From Rhynchosporium graminicola (taxonomy: Eukaryota; Ascomycota; Leotiomycetes; Helotiales; Ploettnerulaceae), in contig FJUW01000019.1 of the NCBI GenBank assembly GCA_900074885.1, forward strand, positions 248,001 through 312,000: 64,000 nt of DNA, written 5' to 3'. Below the pieces are notes generated by a model, which had not been told where the DNA came from, did not search any database, and saw nothing but the letters and a program-made list of their open reading frames with translations. Below, piece after piece: positions 1-11,160 of the stretch (position 1 is its first letter; each line of letters begins with the position of its first letter). The position numbers and the translations under genes were made by a program.

Positions 1-697
1 TTTCCACATATCGAAACAACTCGAATCTTCTGACAGCAGCTATTTCAAACAGTGACAGAGCAGAACAATCAGTGTCTCCGCTTGCGAAAGCTCAATTAAA
101 AAAAAAAGCCTCGTCTTAAGCCCCCATGTATCAAGCCACCATATGCCAACGACGTATATCTCAGTCAACATGTAATAAAACGATATATCACATTTTAGAC
201 TGATCTCATGACCGCCTCGTGACTCGCAGCATACTCGTTACCGACAACTCGGCTCTTCCGTCGTCCAAGGATGGTATTCTAAATCATCTCGCGCCATCTC
301 CTCGACGTGTCAATTGGTTGCTGTTAGTCTTCCTGCGGCCACATAGGTGGCCTGCCGCTTCCTGCACAACAACGGTCGAGTGCGACTTGCAACAAAATCC
401 AGGGTCTTGGCAGAGTCCTTTGGAATGAGTCACGTGGAACGGAAGAGAGGAGATCGCCATAGACATGAGAGTTGTTCTGAATATGATTTGTGTATTTACA
501 ATTTCCCCATGTCCTGTATATTTGTCTTTTGTAAATGCCAGTAACGCCAGTGCCAATGCTAAACCCAAGTCGCAATCCCCAATGCCTAAATACCGAATCC
601 GATCGCAGCGCTTGCTCTCAGATTGGTCAGATGAAGAAGTGAAGAAATTCCAAAAGTTGCCCCTAGAAACAATACGTCGTCAGAAGGTGACAACACG
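1..697. other. Intergenic, no supported gene
   Basis: Open frames here are short and overlap on both strands without recognisable protein features. The stretch lies downstream of the minus-strand gene ending at 698, so its right end probably holds that gene's 3' UTR (inference). I see no RNA gene or structured repeat. Confidence 0.5.
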
Positions 698-2184
698 TCA
701 ACACGTCTCGACCGGTGCTGTTTTCGCCTCTTTCCATCCATCTCCTACCATGAGGAAACACCACTCGCCCTTGGTGATTGGCGTCACGTCCTCGAAGCCA
801 TTCGGGGTCATCGGCCCCCTTCGGAATGGTCCTCTGTCCTCTCTCAACTCCTCAACGCCCTTATCAGTCCCCTTGGCACTCTCTCCGACATTAACCGAAA
901 CCAGCGTCTTCGCGCCATCATCGCTACACGTACTCTCACAAACACTCTGGCTCGGACTGGAAACCTCGGATGCAGAAGCAAAGTTCATACTCAGGCTAAG
1001 CTTCATCTTCCTCAAACCGCCAATCTCTCCGGCCACGAAATTGGTTTTAAGAAGAGGTGGACTCCTGCGCTCTTCACTCTGGACATCGATACCTCCGAAG
1101 CGCTCTTGGCCGCCATAAGCAGTTTTATAACCTTCGTTTACGTCGACGAGAGCGGCGAGACTGACACCGAGCCACTCGTAGGCACGCATCAGGTAGCCCT
1201 TGGTGATGCGTTTCCCATTTTGCGCTAGTACGAGACGTCGAAGCTCATCGACTGCTATGGTCAGATCACTGGGTGTAAGTGATCGGCTGTAGGTGTGTAG
1301 ATGGCATTTGAAGGTGTAGACGTGGTCGAGAGAGAGGAGGGTTAGGCCTTCCGAGGAGAAGATTACTTCGTTCTGGGTTAGGGAGCGGTGGATTAGGTGG
1401 CTTGTTAGGGGACAGCTTGTTGATTTTGTGAGGGGAGCGGGGGAGAGCCAGCCTGATCTGAGTGGAGAGTTAGTTTGTTATTCTGAAACGACAAGGAACG
1501 TCTATCTTGAAATGACGGATGATCTAAGGACTTTTTTTTCCAATCGAAGTCTGAACTATGGGAATGAGGAGTAAGATATAAGTAGAATATTTACCCGATG
1601 GAGAATTTCTTCTCGGCCTTCGCAATCGCGTGACGCAGAATCTTCTCTGCCTTTGCTGTAAGAGTGCTTGCGTGCATCAACGTGATGCCGTATGGGTTTG
1701 GTGAGTTCGGAGTTGTTGGTCTAGCTGAGATGGACGGAGCTGGAGAAGTAACTCGGTCGGCTGGTGAGTTTGGAAGACTAGGCCAATTGGTCCTTGACAA
1801 CGACGAAGAAGCTGTAGATGTTGACCTGGAAGTTGACGATCCAGAATCTGACATAGAAGACATGGAACTCTTGTTACTCGGCGTTCGTGTGAATGCTGAT
1901 GCACCGAAGAAAGATTTTACTGGAGATGTGGTGATCGAGTGACCTGGATATTCAGCTCCTTTAGTTGAAGCTTGTGGAGATGTGGCTGGTGATTGTGGGA
2001 TCTGTATTTCTTTGCGGACGACGATGAGGGATAGATGGAGACGCTTTCGTGTCAATCGGCTAGAGACATAGTCCAACGCTGTGGTAAGTTGAGGTGGAAG
2101 TTGTTTGACATCGAGAAGAGATGGGCCAGCCTCGAGAGGAGAGGAAATGCGGGCCTTCGTGAAGGTGGTGGTAAGAGAAGGCAT
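698..2184 (-). CDS. Conserved fungal protein of unknown function, two exons
   Basis: Two minus-strand exons join cleanly: 2184-1595 and 1457-698. The 137-nt intron (1458-1594) starts GTAAAT and ends with a CTAAC branch site close to CAG. The phase matches and the joined frame stays open, giving about 449 aa. The N-terminal third has a conserved-looking helix (LTTALDYVSSRLTRKRLHLS) followed by a Ser/Thr/Pro-rich linker. After the junction comes a compact region containing HVYTFKCHLHTYSRSLT and GYLMRAYEWLGVSLAALVDV. The C-terminal part is low complexity. It resembles a filamentous-fungus-specific family annotated only as a domain of unknown function (I think DUF7582, from memory and not certain). 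The ATG at 2184 is the first in frame, but the frame is open upstream to about 2260 next to a possible acceptor AG, so a further 5' exon is possible. The longer plus-strand frames over it look like shadows. Confidence 0.72.
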
Positions 2185-4077
2185 AGTGGTAACGCTCAGG
2201 ATGTCGAGGAGACTGTCAGATGGACGACGAAATGCCCGAGCAGTATCACAGACTCATAAGTGATAGTGAGAGAAATTGAGTTTGTGACGATGAGGTAGAA
2301 ATTTGAGTTCTTCGGTAGCATTATACGAACAAACATAAGAGAGGGGAAAGCTCCAGCAATACTGTCTGTTGACGCCGATACCAAGAATAACCTTCGTGGA
2401 GATCGTCAACATCCCTGTTGTAGGGCAGACTGCGTATGTGTAGATATCGGAATTAGAGCCTTACGACCCCGCGATGAGCCGTAAATAGCAGATCTGGGTT
2501 TGCAAGCGCTTGGGATTTTGACGGATGCTCTTTGCGAGACTATCTTGAGTTGGATGCTAGGGTCTTCATTGGCTATAGTGGGGATCGTAAAGAGATGCAG
2601 CTATATTTAGAAATGATGGCTTTCTCTGGCGGGATGCCGGAAGGCGGGGTTAAATAAATGCACATCTCAAGGGTTCTGAAAATGGAAGCGAGCGAATCAA
2701 TAAACGTGAGCCCTTCGCATGGTGTGTGATTATACTGAACAGGGAGTGAAATTAATCGCCTGTAATCTATTTTTGTTTCTGCCTCCGGAACATTTATAGC
2801 GCTAACGAAGCGAGAATTAGGGGTAAACAACTTTCCTTGCCTTCAACTGGTCACGGAATCTCATTTGTGCATAAGCAAAGGTTCAAATTGGAAGTTCGCA
2901 CATCTCCAGCATCATTCATATGTGTAGTGACGCGTATCTATCTCAACATTGTCTGCTCTGGCAAGAAATCCTCGCAACATATTTACGTTGCTACACAAAT
3001 TGTATATGTGCTCTCCCTCAGAGAGTCAAAGTCTAGGACATTCACGGAAGGTAGCATATCTGAGCAGCGAATACTGCGCCAGAAAGCCTATAACTTTCTT
3101 GTCAAATCTAGCTTAATTCTCTGTACGTAGATCTCGGCCGCTGTAATGCAACCATTCTGCACCACCTTTGCTTCTTGAAGAGCCAGAGACGGGGATGATC
3201 CCATTCCTCCTCCCAACTGAAGTCATCATCACAAAAACAGAGCAGAACTTGAAACAATCTAAGCTAGGTACGAGTACCAATGAGCCTGATTTATTCTCGT
3301 CATACGGTTACGGAGGCTATTCTCGTCCCGTGCCTATCATCTTTAACACTATATTCGTACTGCATCTCTCCGCTGGCTTCATACATCGCTTGTGTCGACC
3401 TTTGAAGCTCGGGATGGAAAGAAGGATGCCATCATCCTGCGCGCGTAGAAATCGTGTTTCATTGCTGTAGTCTTATACACTTGTGTATCTCCTATCTCAA
3501 AAACAGTTAGCATGACAGCTTTTGAATCAAAAACTCCGCGATAGAGGGTCTTCTAGAAGCAGCGGCGAGTCTTCCGTTCTTGGCAAGCGGTCAAGCAGCA
3601 TCGTCACGTATCCTTGAATCATCGCCATTTACTACCAAGATGGATTGGAAGATTCGGGAAATTTGTCGAGATGGTACGTCGTGTCGGGAGCATCTGCATA
3701 TTGAATGAATTGTATTCACAAGTACGCAAATATCGTGCAATTAGATCATGCCACCCATTGGATATGAGAACTGATAACTTGTTAGAGTCAAAGTGAATTC
3801 ATTTGTAGTCCAACTATCATAGGTTTGTTCGGTTACGAAACTTACATGCTGGTCGTACGATCGAGTTGCAACACAAGAGAAGGAGAGACCACAACTGAAA
3901 ATTAGGTCATGACTACACATTGTAGATCGGAAACAATTGTTTCGATGAGTCGTTTACCAGGACACAATGAGAGACTCTGTCCAGCTAAGAATTTGTATAC
4001 GAACTGAAGATGAGGACGAGTTGATAAGACTGGGTATCAATTTTAAATTCCACAAAGGGTATTACAATTCCAGGAGA
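2185..4077. other. Intergenic, 1.9 kb, no supported gene
   Basis: This holds the 5' region of the gene ending at 2184 and the 3' region of the PRCC-type gene ending at 4078. Frames of 60-100 codons occur on both strands but none shows domain-like composition or joins a neighbour through plausible introns. Confidence 0.45.
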
Positions 4078-5253
4078 TCACCACCCGTATCTGCTACTCG
4101 CTTCCGCCCTATTGTTCCTCCCTTTCGCGAAACTCTCCTCCAAAGCTTCCTTCTGACTCTGCGCAGCATTGACAAGCTGTTTCAAGCTGTGCTTGCCAGC
4201 AGCAATGGCCCTAACAGGATTATGTTTAATTTGTTCACCAGAAGCACGCAGTTCCTCATTATGTAGGTATTCCTGATCGGTATTGAAGTTGATGACTTTC
4301 GTTGCTGATTGTACTCCGCGCCCGCCTTTCTGTCTCCCAAAAAGCTGTCTGCGTTCTGCGGCTGATAAGTGGAGATCACTGGCTATATCATCGAGAGATT
4401 GAGACACTGGTGGTGTGGGGACTGCAGGAGGAGCCATATATTGTGAAGAGATGGGTGTGTAGTCTTCGTAGGACGGCTCGAGGTCTTGTGAATCTAGCTC
4501 ATCTTCGTCCGCTTCTTCTACCTCCAGGATCATCGGCGTGTATTCCCCTGTAGAAGTAGGCGTAATTGACTTTTCTTCCGGTGTTTCCATTGAAAACAAA
4601 GATACCTTTGGTCGTTGGGCGGGCTTTGCTCCTTTCGGTTGTGGTGTAACAGGCGTGGTCACTGTCGGATTTAGAGGAGAGGGTACAGGCAATTGCTTCT
4701 TTTTCTTCGTAGGCTTCCTCGAAACCGAAAGTGGTCTGAACATCAATGGTTTGCCCACTAATTTGACCTCGTCCACTGGCTTCTGCTCTTTGTTCTGGGA
4801 TGTTTTCGGTGCTGGGAGGCCCGTTTCAGAACCATCGTTCGCAGTAATGGGCGGATCATGATGCTCCTCTGGATCTTCCCGCTCTGATGCAGGCTCTCTG
4901 CTAAATCCAGGTCCAGCTCCAGTCTTCAAATTCACACCAGCTCCCAAACCACACTTTGCCGCATTACCTCCACCAAGAGTCGCAGTCGTTTGTGCTGCTC
5001 GTTTGGGCGCAGGGAGGAAGGAATTAAAGCCACTGAACGCGCCACCTCCTGTCTTTGCTCTTTTAGCAGTTGGCTCATCGGCTTTACTGTCATCTTTCAG
5101 TGCAGGCTGTGGTAAAGAAACTCGGATTTTGCCTGGATTCGACCGATCTACCACCTTTTGAAATGCACCTTTTGCTGGTATTGGTGCCGCCTTAACCGCA
5201 GGCTTCTGCTCCGTGTCCGAATCATCTGAATCAGAATAGTCGACGAGAGCCAT
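4078..5253 (-). CDS. PRCC-domain protein (mitotic checkpoint regulator / splicing-associated family)
   Basis: One exon of 391 aa starting at the ATG at 5253 (MALVDYSDSDDSD). That acidic MALVDYSDSD opening is typical of the family, so I prefer it to the in-frame ATG at 5487. The N-terminal two thirds are low complexity (Pro, Gly, Lys, acidic) with a KRAK basic patch that could be nuclear targeting. The C-terminal 100 residues carry the conserved PRCC block: a helix with LSAAERRQLFGRQ, then VINFNTDQEYLHNEELR, and the terminal SSRYGW. In animals the PRCC C-terminus is linked to MAD2B (MAD2L2) binding and to spliceosomes; the role in fungi is inferred. It is transcribed divergently from the Sin1 gene, with 273 bp between start codons. 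Confidence 0.85.
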   Translation of the reverse strand: MALVDYSDSDDSDTEQKPAVKAAPIPAKGAFQKVVDRSNPGKIRVSLPQPALKDDSKADEPTAKRAKTGGGAFSGFNSFLPAPKRAAQTTATLGGGNAAKCGLGAGVNLKTGAGPGFSREPASEREDPEEHHDPPITANDGSETGLPAPKTSQNKEQKPVDEVKLVGKPLMFRPLSVSRKPTKKKKQLPVPSPLNPTVTTPVTPQPKGAKPAQRPKVSLFSMETPEEKSITPTSTGEYTPMILEVEEADEDELDSQDLEPSYEDYTPISSQYMAPPAVPTPPVSQSLDDIASDLHLSAAERRQLFGRQKGGRGVQSATKVINFNTDQEYLHNEELRASGEQIKHNPVRAIAAGKHSLKQLVNAAQSQKEALEESFAKGRNNRAEASSRYGW

Positions 5254-5526
5254 ACTGTGCGTATTGATAGTTTCTGCTTGTGGTGTTGGTGTTGGCTTGG
5301 TAGTGAAGACCATAAATTCCCCGAAACTGAGAAGGCTGAACGCTAAGAGATCGACGCTAGTGACGGTTATGCCCAGATAAGGCTGAATCCAGGCTCCCCT
5401 CTCGAACTCCCTTGCACCTCGAATAGCAACAAAGTCATTACTACTCTCGAATTTCAGCCTCGTCTGGCTTGGTTGCTCGAGAGACACGTGGAACTCGAAT
5501 CGTCTGGTACAAGCTGAGTAAATAAG
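5254..5526. promoter_or_regulatory. Shared divergent promoter region, PRCC-type gene / sin1
   Basis: A 273-bp interval separates two start codons pointing away from each other, so both 5' UTRs and promoters must lie in it. I see no convincing TATA box. Regulation from a shared region is inferred from spacing alone. Confidence 0.5.
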
Positions 5527-8072
5527 ATGTCCGTCCTACAAGTGGAAGAGTGCGTATCATCACTCTCAACAACACATCCAGTGCCATTTTTAACGCGACC
5601 ATAGTCTGGTATCTTACCACCTACGAACCAACTATCTAGATACCATATCGGATGGTGTAGGAGAGCGCTTGATCACTATCAATGATGCTTTTCTCAACAA
5701 TGCGGGGTTCAAAGCTGCTGGTTGGCGACCGAATCCTGCAAACATCAAGCGAACACATTCCCCGCCAATACCTACAGCTATCGCATCTGAGTACTTCCAG
5801 GCGCCCCCTAGAGTTGCGAGCTTAGCCCATAATGGACTTGAAGACGATGTTGAGGAAGGTGGATTAGTTACAGGGGGAGGAGTAGATACGGTTGGCCCTG
5901 GTCCAGCTATCAAAAGACGCCGCAGACGAGAACAGATGGAGGAGGAAGATAGTAGTGACTTGAGTGACGAGAGCGAAGATGATGGAGACCAAAGAGCAGC
6001 ACAGCAGATTAAGTTTTCGAAGATGCCAATCCGAAACCGCTCTGGATCTTCTCCGCTTCGTGGCTCCAACTTACGGCAAATCTCGACCGTTACATCCCCA
6101 ACACGCACTCCAGGTGGGCAAACACGACGAGGATCCCAATCAGCCCTAGAATCAGTCAAGGAACGTGCTAGAAGAGATACGGTTACAAGCAGCGAGATGT
6201 CGTCTGAGAACGAATTTGATGCATCGGCATTTCAAAGGACGCGAGATGCTTCGAGAAATGCCGCAAAAGCCAGTAGAGCTCTAGCACGACATACCACGGA
6301 CCCGAATGTAGGAGTGAAGAGGCAGCAAAGCGATTTGCTTGAAGAGGAAGAAGAGGACTCTGAGGGCTCGGGGTCAGATATGGATTCTGATTTCGTTGGA
6401 AGTATTGACTCTGCATCGCTCATCGACGGAGTAGATGGCGCCGTGAATGCATCTCCTAACAGCCATGTTGTCGGGACTCTACCTAGAGGCTTGCAGAGAA
6501 CGGCGACGAAAAAGTCAAAGCCTGCACCACCTGTCTTACAAGCACTGCCACCACCCAGGCCAATTAGCATGGTTCAACCAAAGAGTCTCCTCTCCGCCGC
6601 GATCAAAGCGAGACGGACCAAAGCTTCACTGCCGTTTGAGTCATTCGCTTCATTATCTGGCCAGGGAGAGCCAAACCCTTTAAATCTTCGAATATGGGCT
6701 CCCTTTTCAAAATCTTCATCTAAACCATTTGAAGTTATCATTCGGAAGAGTGTTCATGAGAACGAGGCCAATGATCGTCCTGTTGCTGTGGCGGATCTCA
6801 TTGGACTGAGTCTGTGGAGATATACTGAGGAGAAGCTCCAGCCTCCCATTCCAGAGGATAAGCTCAATGTCAATAGGTGGACTTTACGGATGGTGGAAGA
6901 TGAAGAAGTTGATTACGATTTCCCAGCACTTGAGCGAGTGACACCGCTAGTTGCCTTCACAACAGCGAACAATCGTGCAGCCAGATCAAGATCCAACTCC
7001 AAGCCCTACGATGAGTTCGCTCTGGTGGAAGCGACCGATGAGCAGTTTCAAGAGAACCAGAGCATAACTCCCCAATTCAAACAAGAAGCCGTCGTCTCAG
7101 CGAACGACGATGACTTCATGCCAAAGAATACTCCTTCCTTAGCAGCAACTAATCCACTCGGTGGGACTCAACCTCGCATGAATCCATTGTTGAATACTAT
7201 GTCTGCGCTTCGACAGAATGTGCCCTTGGCAGATTCGCCGGTGATAGGCACTGTTGCTACACCTGCTCTCAGAAAAAGCGTTAAGAAGCTCCTGCGGATT
7301 CACATACACTCCGCAGATGCCGCGCCCGGCCAGATGATCACTTTGGATGTTACGACTGACACATATCTCGCCGATGTGCTCGATAGCATCTGCAAGAGGA
7401 GACATCTAGATAAGGCTAATCACGTTCTCAAGTTGACGGGATCTGGTACGGTGGTACTTTTGGACCGAACTGTAGAGTCAATTGGTAACCGTACAGAGCT
7501 TGACCTGTATCGTCGCAGGTTCGCGACTGATGGACCATTAACCATGTCCGGATCTCCAAGTAGCAGCTCGCCCAAAGCGCCAATGTTGACTGATCGACCC
7601 GACATGCGTAAGATGAGGAAAGGTCCAATGATGGGGAATCATCCATTGGCTCAAGAGTCGATCAAGCAGGATGAACTCGGAAGTGCAAATTACCGAAAGT
7701 ATACGGTATGGCGGAAACAGCCCATGAGATTCGTTGGGCTGAACGAGCGTATATTGGCGATTGATGGCGAGTATTTGCACATTATGCCAACCGCAACTGG
7801 CAAGACGATGTTCGAAGGACAGGGCAAGACTACCACGGTCCATTTCAGTAAAGTTGTTGGATGCAAAGTCACGCGCAGACATCCTACAAACTTCAAGGTA
7901 TGTGCACAATGAGTCTTCATTTTCGTGACTTCATTTATTCACAACACCATAGATTGTGATTTACAAGATCTCGGAGACCAAGCGATACGACTTCGAGGCT
8001 AAGAGTGCCGACGAGGCAGCAGAAATCGTCTTTGAGATTAAGAAGGGCATCTCCCCATACCACAACATATGA
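5527..8072 (+). CDS. sin1: Sin1/Avo1, TORC2 complex subunit, three exons
   Basis: Exons 5527-5549, 5605-7897 and 7953-8072 give 811 aa. Intron 1 is 55 nt (GTGCGT...ATAG). Joining the tiny first exon restores the diagnostic Sin1 N-terminus: MSVLQVEDLVSYHLRTNYL followed by the DGVGERL and ITINDAF motifs. Intron 2 is 55 nt (GTATGT...ATAG) and the last exon supplies IVIYKISETKRYDFEAK. Domain order: an acidic and Ser-rich linker; the conserved region in the middle (CRIM, about residues 332-464), which in Sin1 proteins recruits AGC kinase substrates; a Ras-binding-like ubiquitin fold (about 565-649, starting KKLLRIHIHSADAAPG); and a C-terminal PH domain (about 700-811). Sin1 is an essential TORC2 subunit acting at membranes upstream of Akt/Ypk-type kinases (family knowledge). 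All domains appear intact. Confidence 0.93.
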
Positions 8073-9130
8073 ATGATCTTACCATTGGATTGGACCGAGT
8101 CTCACTATCTCGGCTCTTGGCTCGAATTCGCGAACACTTCAGGAAGATCTCCGTGATCCACCAGAGACTCTATGTTTGCTGCAAATCCAATAAAGCTCGC
8201 AAAAACGGCGGATCGGATGCAGATCGCGTCAAAACAGGAGCCGTGAGAATTGGCCGAGGCTTAGCCACCAGTGGATGTGGACTACTATTTCTGTCTCTGT
8301 CCATAAGTAGGCCAGTTTTACCTGCAAAAACTCCCATCGAAGTCGTCCGTCTGAGTGGAAGAATCTCACATGGGATCTGTACAATGGAGGCGGGGGGTAC
8401 GTGATCGTCCAGAGCCAGGGCCATCACTCAAGTTCGCTCAGACGACATAAGCATTATGCGGCTGCGGCTCATCCTTTTTCAGGGTCTCGAGCCAACAGGA
8501 GTCGCTTCCACGAATTTGAGTCTATGGCCCAAGGTGACCCGTACGCCAATGAGCAAAAGAAATGCAGGAGGCGAATAAAACCTACGATGGCACACACATT
8601 GCTTCCTCCAAGCCAAACCAGATCTATCTATGTGTGCTGAGTCCTGACCCGTCCCTGCCCCCTGCCCTGTCCCATCTACTGTATATCAACTTGCGTGTGT
8701 GTGTGGTGGCACACGAGACACGCAGCTCGAGAGCGAGAACGACAGCAGTGACGAGGTTGCGGCAACAGGACCTCGTTTTAGCGCCTCACATGAAGCACGC
8801 CAACCCTCGACGAGGACAGGGCAGGGACAGGGCAGATAAAGAAGGGGTCGGACCAAGTGGGTCGGTCCAGCTCCCGGTGATGATCCGTTTAAGCGGGACG
8901 CCAAGCCCGCTCTGATTGGATGGATGGACGACTTGGGAGTCTAGATGCAAATGTGACGGAAAATAACCTTGTCTTCTTTCATGCTCATTGACGCGTGTTT
9001 CGGGGGGGTGTACCCTTCATAGGTAGTGTGGCTGTTTTCATCGGGACTATGTCATCTACCTAGGTACCTCAGGTATCCATAGGCCAAACAGTGGCTGACC
9101 AACTTCCAAGACCCCAAGTCGGGACGCGGA

Positions 9131-9186
9131 AGTCGGAAGTCGGGAGTCGGGAGTCGGGAGTCGGGAGTCGGGAGTCGGGAGTCGGG
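9131..9186. repeat. 7-bp tandem repeat (AGTCGGG), 8 copies
   Basis: Eight head-to-tail heptamers; the first ends in GGA, the other seven read AGTCGGG. It lies 1.5 kb upstream of the GPI-type gene and looks like an ordinary minisatellite. Confidence 0.9.
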
Positions 9187-10248
9187 AACAACCTAAAGCT
9201 GTATGCCTGCCTGGTACTTACAATCTTTTACAACCAAACCAAGGCAGGGCAGGGCAGGGCAGAGTTTCCTTTCCTCCCAACCTGGCAGTTCTTGATCTCG
9301 CTCGCTTGGCTCAATCGGCACGCACGGGCTTTGTCGAGCAAGGAAAGGAAAGTGCAGGAGCAGGTGACTTTGATTGAGGGCACGGCACCCGCTCTCGGCA
9401 TCATGACCGGGATTTGACGTGGGTGATGCAGCTCTGTCGAGTTTAGGTATCGTCGCACGCAATATTGGCCTGGCCTGGCCTCGCCTCGTCTCGCCCTCCA
9501 TGGCATATTGTTTGTCGAAGATAGTTCTCCACCACATATACAGATAGATACATGCAAATACATGCAAACGTATGCAAACATGGAGTTTAGACGCCAACTG
9601 AACCGCTACCGTAGTAACTGCGCATCTATCTCCCCAGCAACTTACTCATTACCTAAGGAAGGTACAGCCGCTCTTCCGATCTTACGAGTATTGCTCAACG
9701 CGAAACATCAACAGCTGCAGGTGCGCGCACAAACCTGCGCTGATAGGACGCCACTCCGGAACTTCCTTCATCTGAATTAGCCGTCATAGCTATAGCGCGC
9801 GTAGCCGAGAAGTGCAGAATCTGATACGAGCCCGCCAGTTGGTTGGCCCGGTGTCTGTCTGTCCAGTGTGGCGTCAGCGGCCCGCTCAAGGCAGCTAGCT
9901 AGCTATCTACAGTATTTCTTAGTTGATGCATGCAAGACGAGAGAAGAGCAGAGAATATCACGGACGCTTGACTCGATTGGGCCATAATCACCTGGATACT
10001 TGGTGTGAATGAAACTTTCCCTCCCCCGGTTCGTTCGTTGCACCATTCACGGCCGTCTCCTGTGACGTCGGCAGGTATATTTGAGGCGGGTCTTGGACCT
10101 TTAGTGACATAGCCCCCGGATTTGCAGTAGTTTCTAGGGAGGAAGGGGTCTTGAGGTATTGTACTGTAGGTGAGCTTGCAGATGCAGGTGAAGCTGGAGC
10201 TGGAGATGGATGGAGCTGGAGCTGGAGGCATCGAGATCTCTTTGTTGC

Positions 10249-10302
10249 TCTGCCTCTGCCTCTGCCTCTGCCTCTGCCTCTGCCTCTGCCTCTGCCTCTG
10301 CC
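10249..10302. repeat. 6-bp tandem repeat (TCTGCC), 9 copies
   Basis: Nine perfect TCTGCC hexamers. The repeat stays open in several frames and creates false Leu/Cys or Glu/Ala-rich ORFs on both strands, which I do not treat as genes. Confidence 0.92.
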
Positions 10303-10345
10303 TCACCTCGCTCGCCTCCCATTTGCGTTGCCGTATATGTTGGTT

Positions 10346-10375
10346 GTCCTGTCCTGTCCTGTCCTGTCCTGTCCT
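10346..10375. repeat. 5-bp tandem repeat (GTCCT), 6 copies
   Basis: Six perfect GTCCT pentamers, 44 bp after the hexamer array and about 130 bp upstream of the TATA box. Length variation here could alter promoter spacing (inference). Confidence 0.9.
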
Positions 10376-10504
10376 GCCCTGTTTTGCTTCTCCACTTCAT
10401 TCCACTTTTCCCAGTTTGCCATCAATCACTGCAGGTGCATGCATGCATGTATGCATGAGCCTTCTGCTTTGGTAGGTAGTCCCGTCTCCCGTCCGCGGCA
10501 CACG

Positions 10505-10512
10505 TATATAAA
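10505..10512 (+). promoter_or_regulatory. TATA box of the gene at 10675
   Basis: TATATAAA lies 163 bp upstream of the ATG. It is followed by a CT-rich tract and a leader rich in CA and CAA with few ATGs, ending CTTCAAAATG. This arrangement is typical of highly expressed filamentous-fungal genes. Confidence 0.7.
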
Positions 10513-10674
10513 CCTGATTTCCCCCCATTGGATCCTTCTTCTCCTTTCCTCTATTCTTCATACCATACCAACACTCTACCACTCACATCCCCATCAACAA
10601 TCACAGTCACTTCATCTTCCTTCAATCAATCAACCAACCCCAACTAACTCGCCTCACCACACAAACACTTCAAA

Positions 10675-11160
10675 ATGCAATTCAAGAACATCGTCGTTTT
10701 GGCTCTTGCCTCCGCCGTCTCCGGACAAGGTGTCATTGACTCCATCACATCCGCCGTTGGAGGAGCTGCTTCTACCGCAAGCTCGGCCGTCGGAGGAGCT
10801 GCCTCAACTGCCACTTCCGGAGCATCGTCGTTGGCCTCATCTATCGCCAGCGGTCAATCCTCCGTTCAATCCTCCCTCTCCTCCGAAGCCAGCTCGTTGG
10901 CCTCGTCCATCTCCTCAGTGGCATCCTCTGCTACTGCTTCCATCACACCTACCAACGCTGCTGGTTCCTCCTCGCTCTCTTCCATCCAAAGCTCTCTCTC
11001 GTCGAAAGCATCCGCCGGCGCTTCTTCCCTCAGCTCGCGTGCCTCCTCTGCTTCCTCCGCCGCTACTTCTTCGAGCTCTGCCGGTGGAGCTCACCAGACT
11101 GCTGCCGTTGGAATGGGTGCCTTGTTCGGTGGTGCCGCTCTCTTTGCCGCCAACCTATAA
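10675..11160 (+). CDS. Small Ser/Ala-rich secreted, probably GPI-anchored cell-surface protein
   Basis: One exon, 161 aa. MQFKNIVVLALASAVSGQG is a clear signal peptide with likely cleavage near residue 18. The mature part is almost entirely Ser, Ala, Gly and Thr in degenerate repeats (AVGGAAS, SSLASS), with no Cys in the mature part. The C-terminus (small residues near GGAHQ, then a hydrophobic tail GMGALFGGAALFAANL with no charged end) fits GPI attachment. Such proteins are usually heavily O-glycosylated wall or surface components; no enzymatic function is suggested. A TATA box, a pyrimidine-rich leader and C-ending codons in the Ser/Ala runs point to strong expression (inference). I do not recognise a named orthologue. 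Confidence 0.85.
   Translation: MQFKNIVVLALASAVSGQGVIDSITSAVGGAASTASSAVGGAASTATSGASSLASSIASGQSSVQSSLSSEASSLASSISSVASSATASITPTNAAGSSSLSSIQSSLSSKASAGASSLSSRASSASSAATSSSSAGGAHQTAAVGMGALFGGAALFAANL

Larger units (their letters stand above)
8073..10674. other. Intergenic, 2.6 kb, simple-repeat rich; upstream region of the GPI-type gene
   Basis: No frame here looks like protein. The stretch carries short tandem repeats: a 7-bp unit at 9131, a 6-bp unit at 10249 and a 5-bp unit at 10346. There are also GGCAGG and CCTGGCCTGG runs, and a TATA box with a pyrimidine-rich leader at its right end. The length and the TATA box fit a strong regulated promoter for the gene at 10675 (inference). Confidence 0.5.

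Noticed and set aside
465..1118. 217-codon plus-strand ORF
   Set aside because: It is antisense to the second exon of the minus-strand gene, whose joined frame and splice sites are much better supported.
5254..5487. Upstream in-frame start at 5487 for the PRCC-type protein
   Set aside because: The 78 extra residues look non-coding, and MALVDYSDSD at 5253 is the typical family start.
9131..10375. CRISPR-like array
   Set aside because: Units are 5-7 bp, head-to-tail, without spacers, in a eukaryotic genome: ordinary microsatellites.
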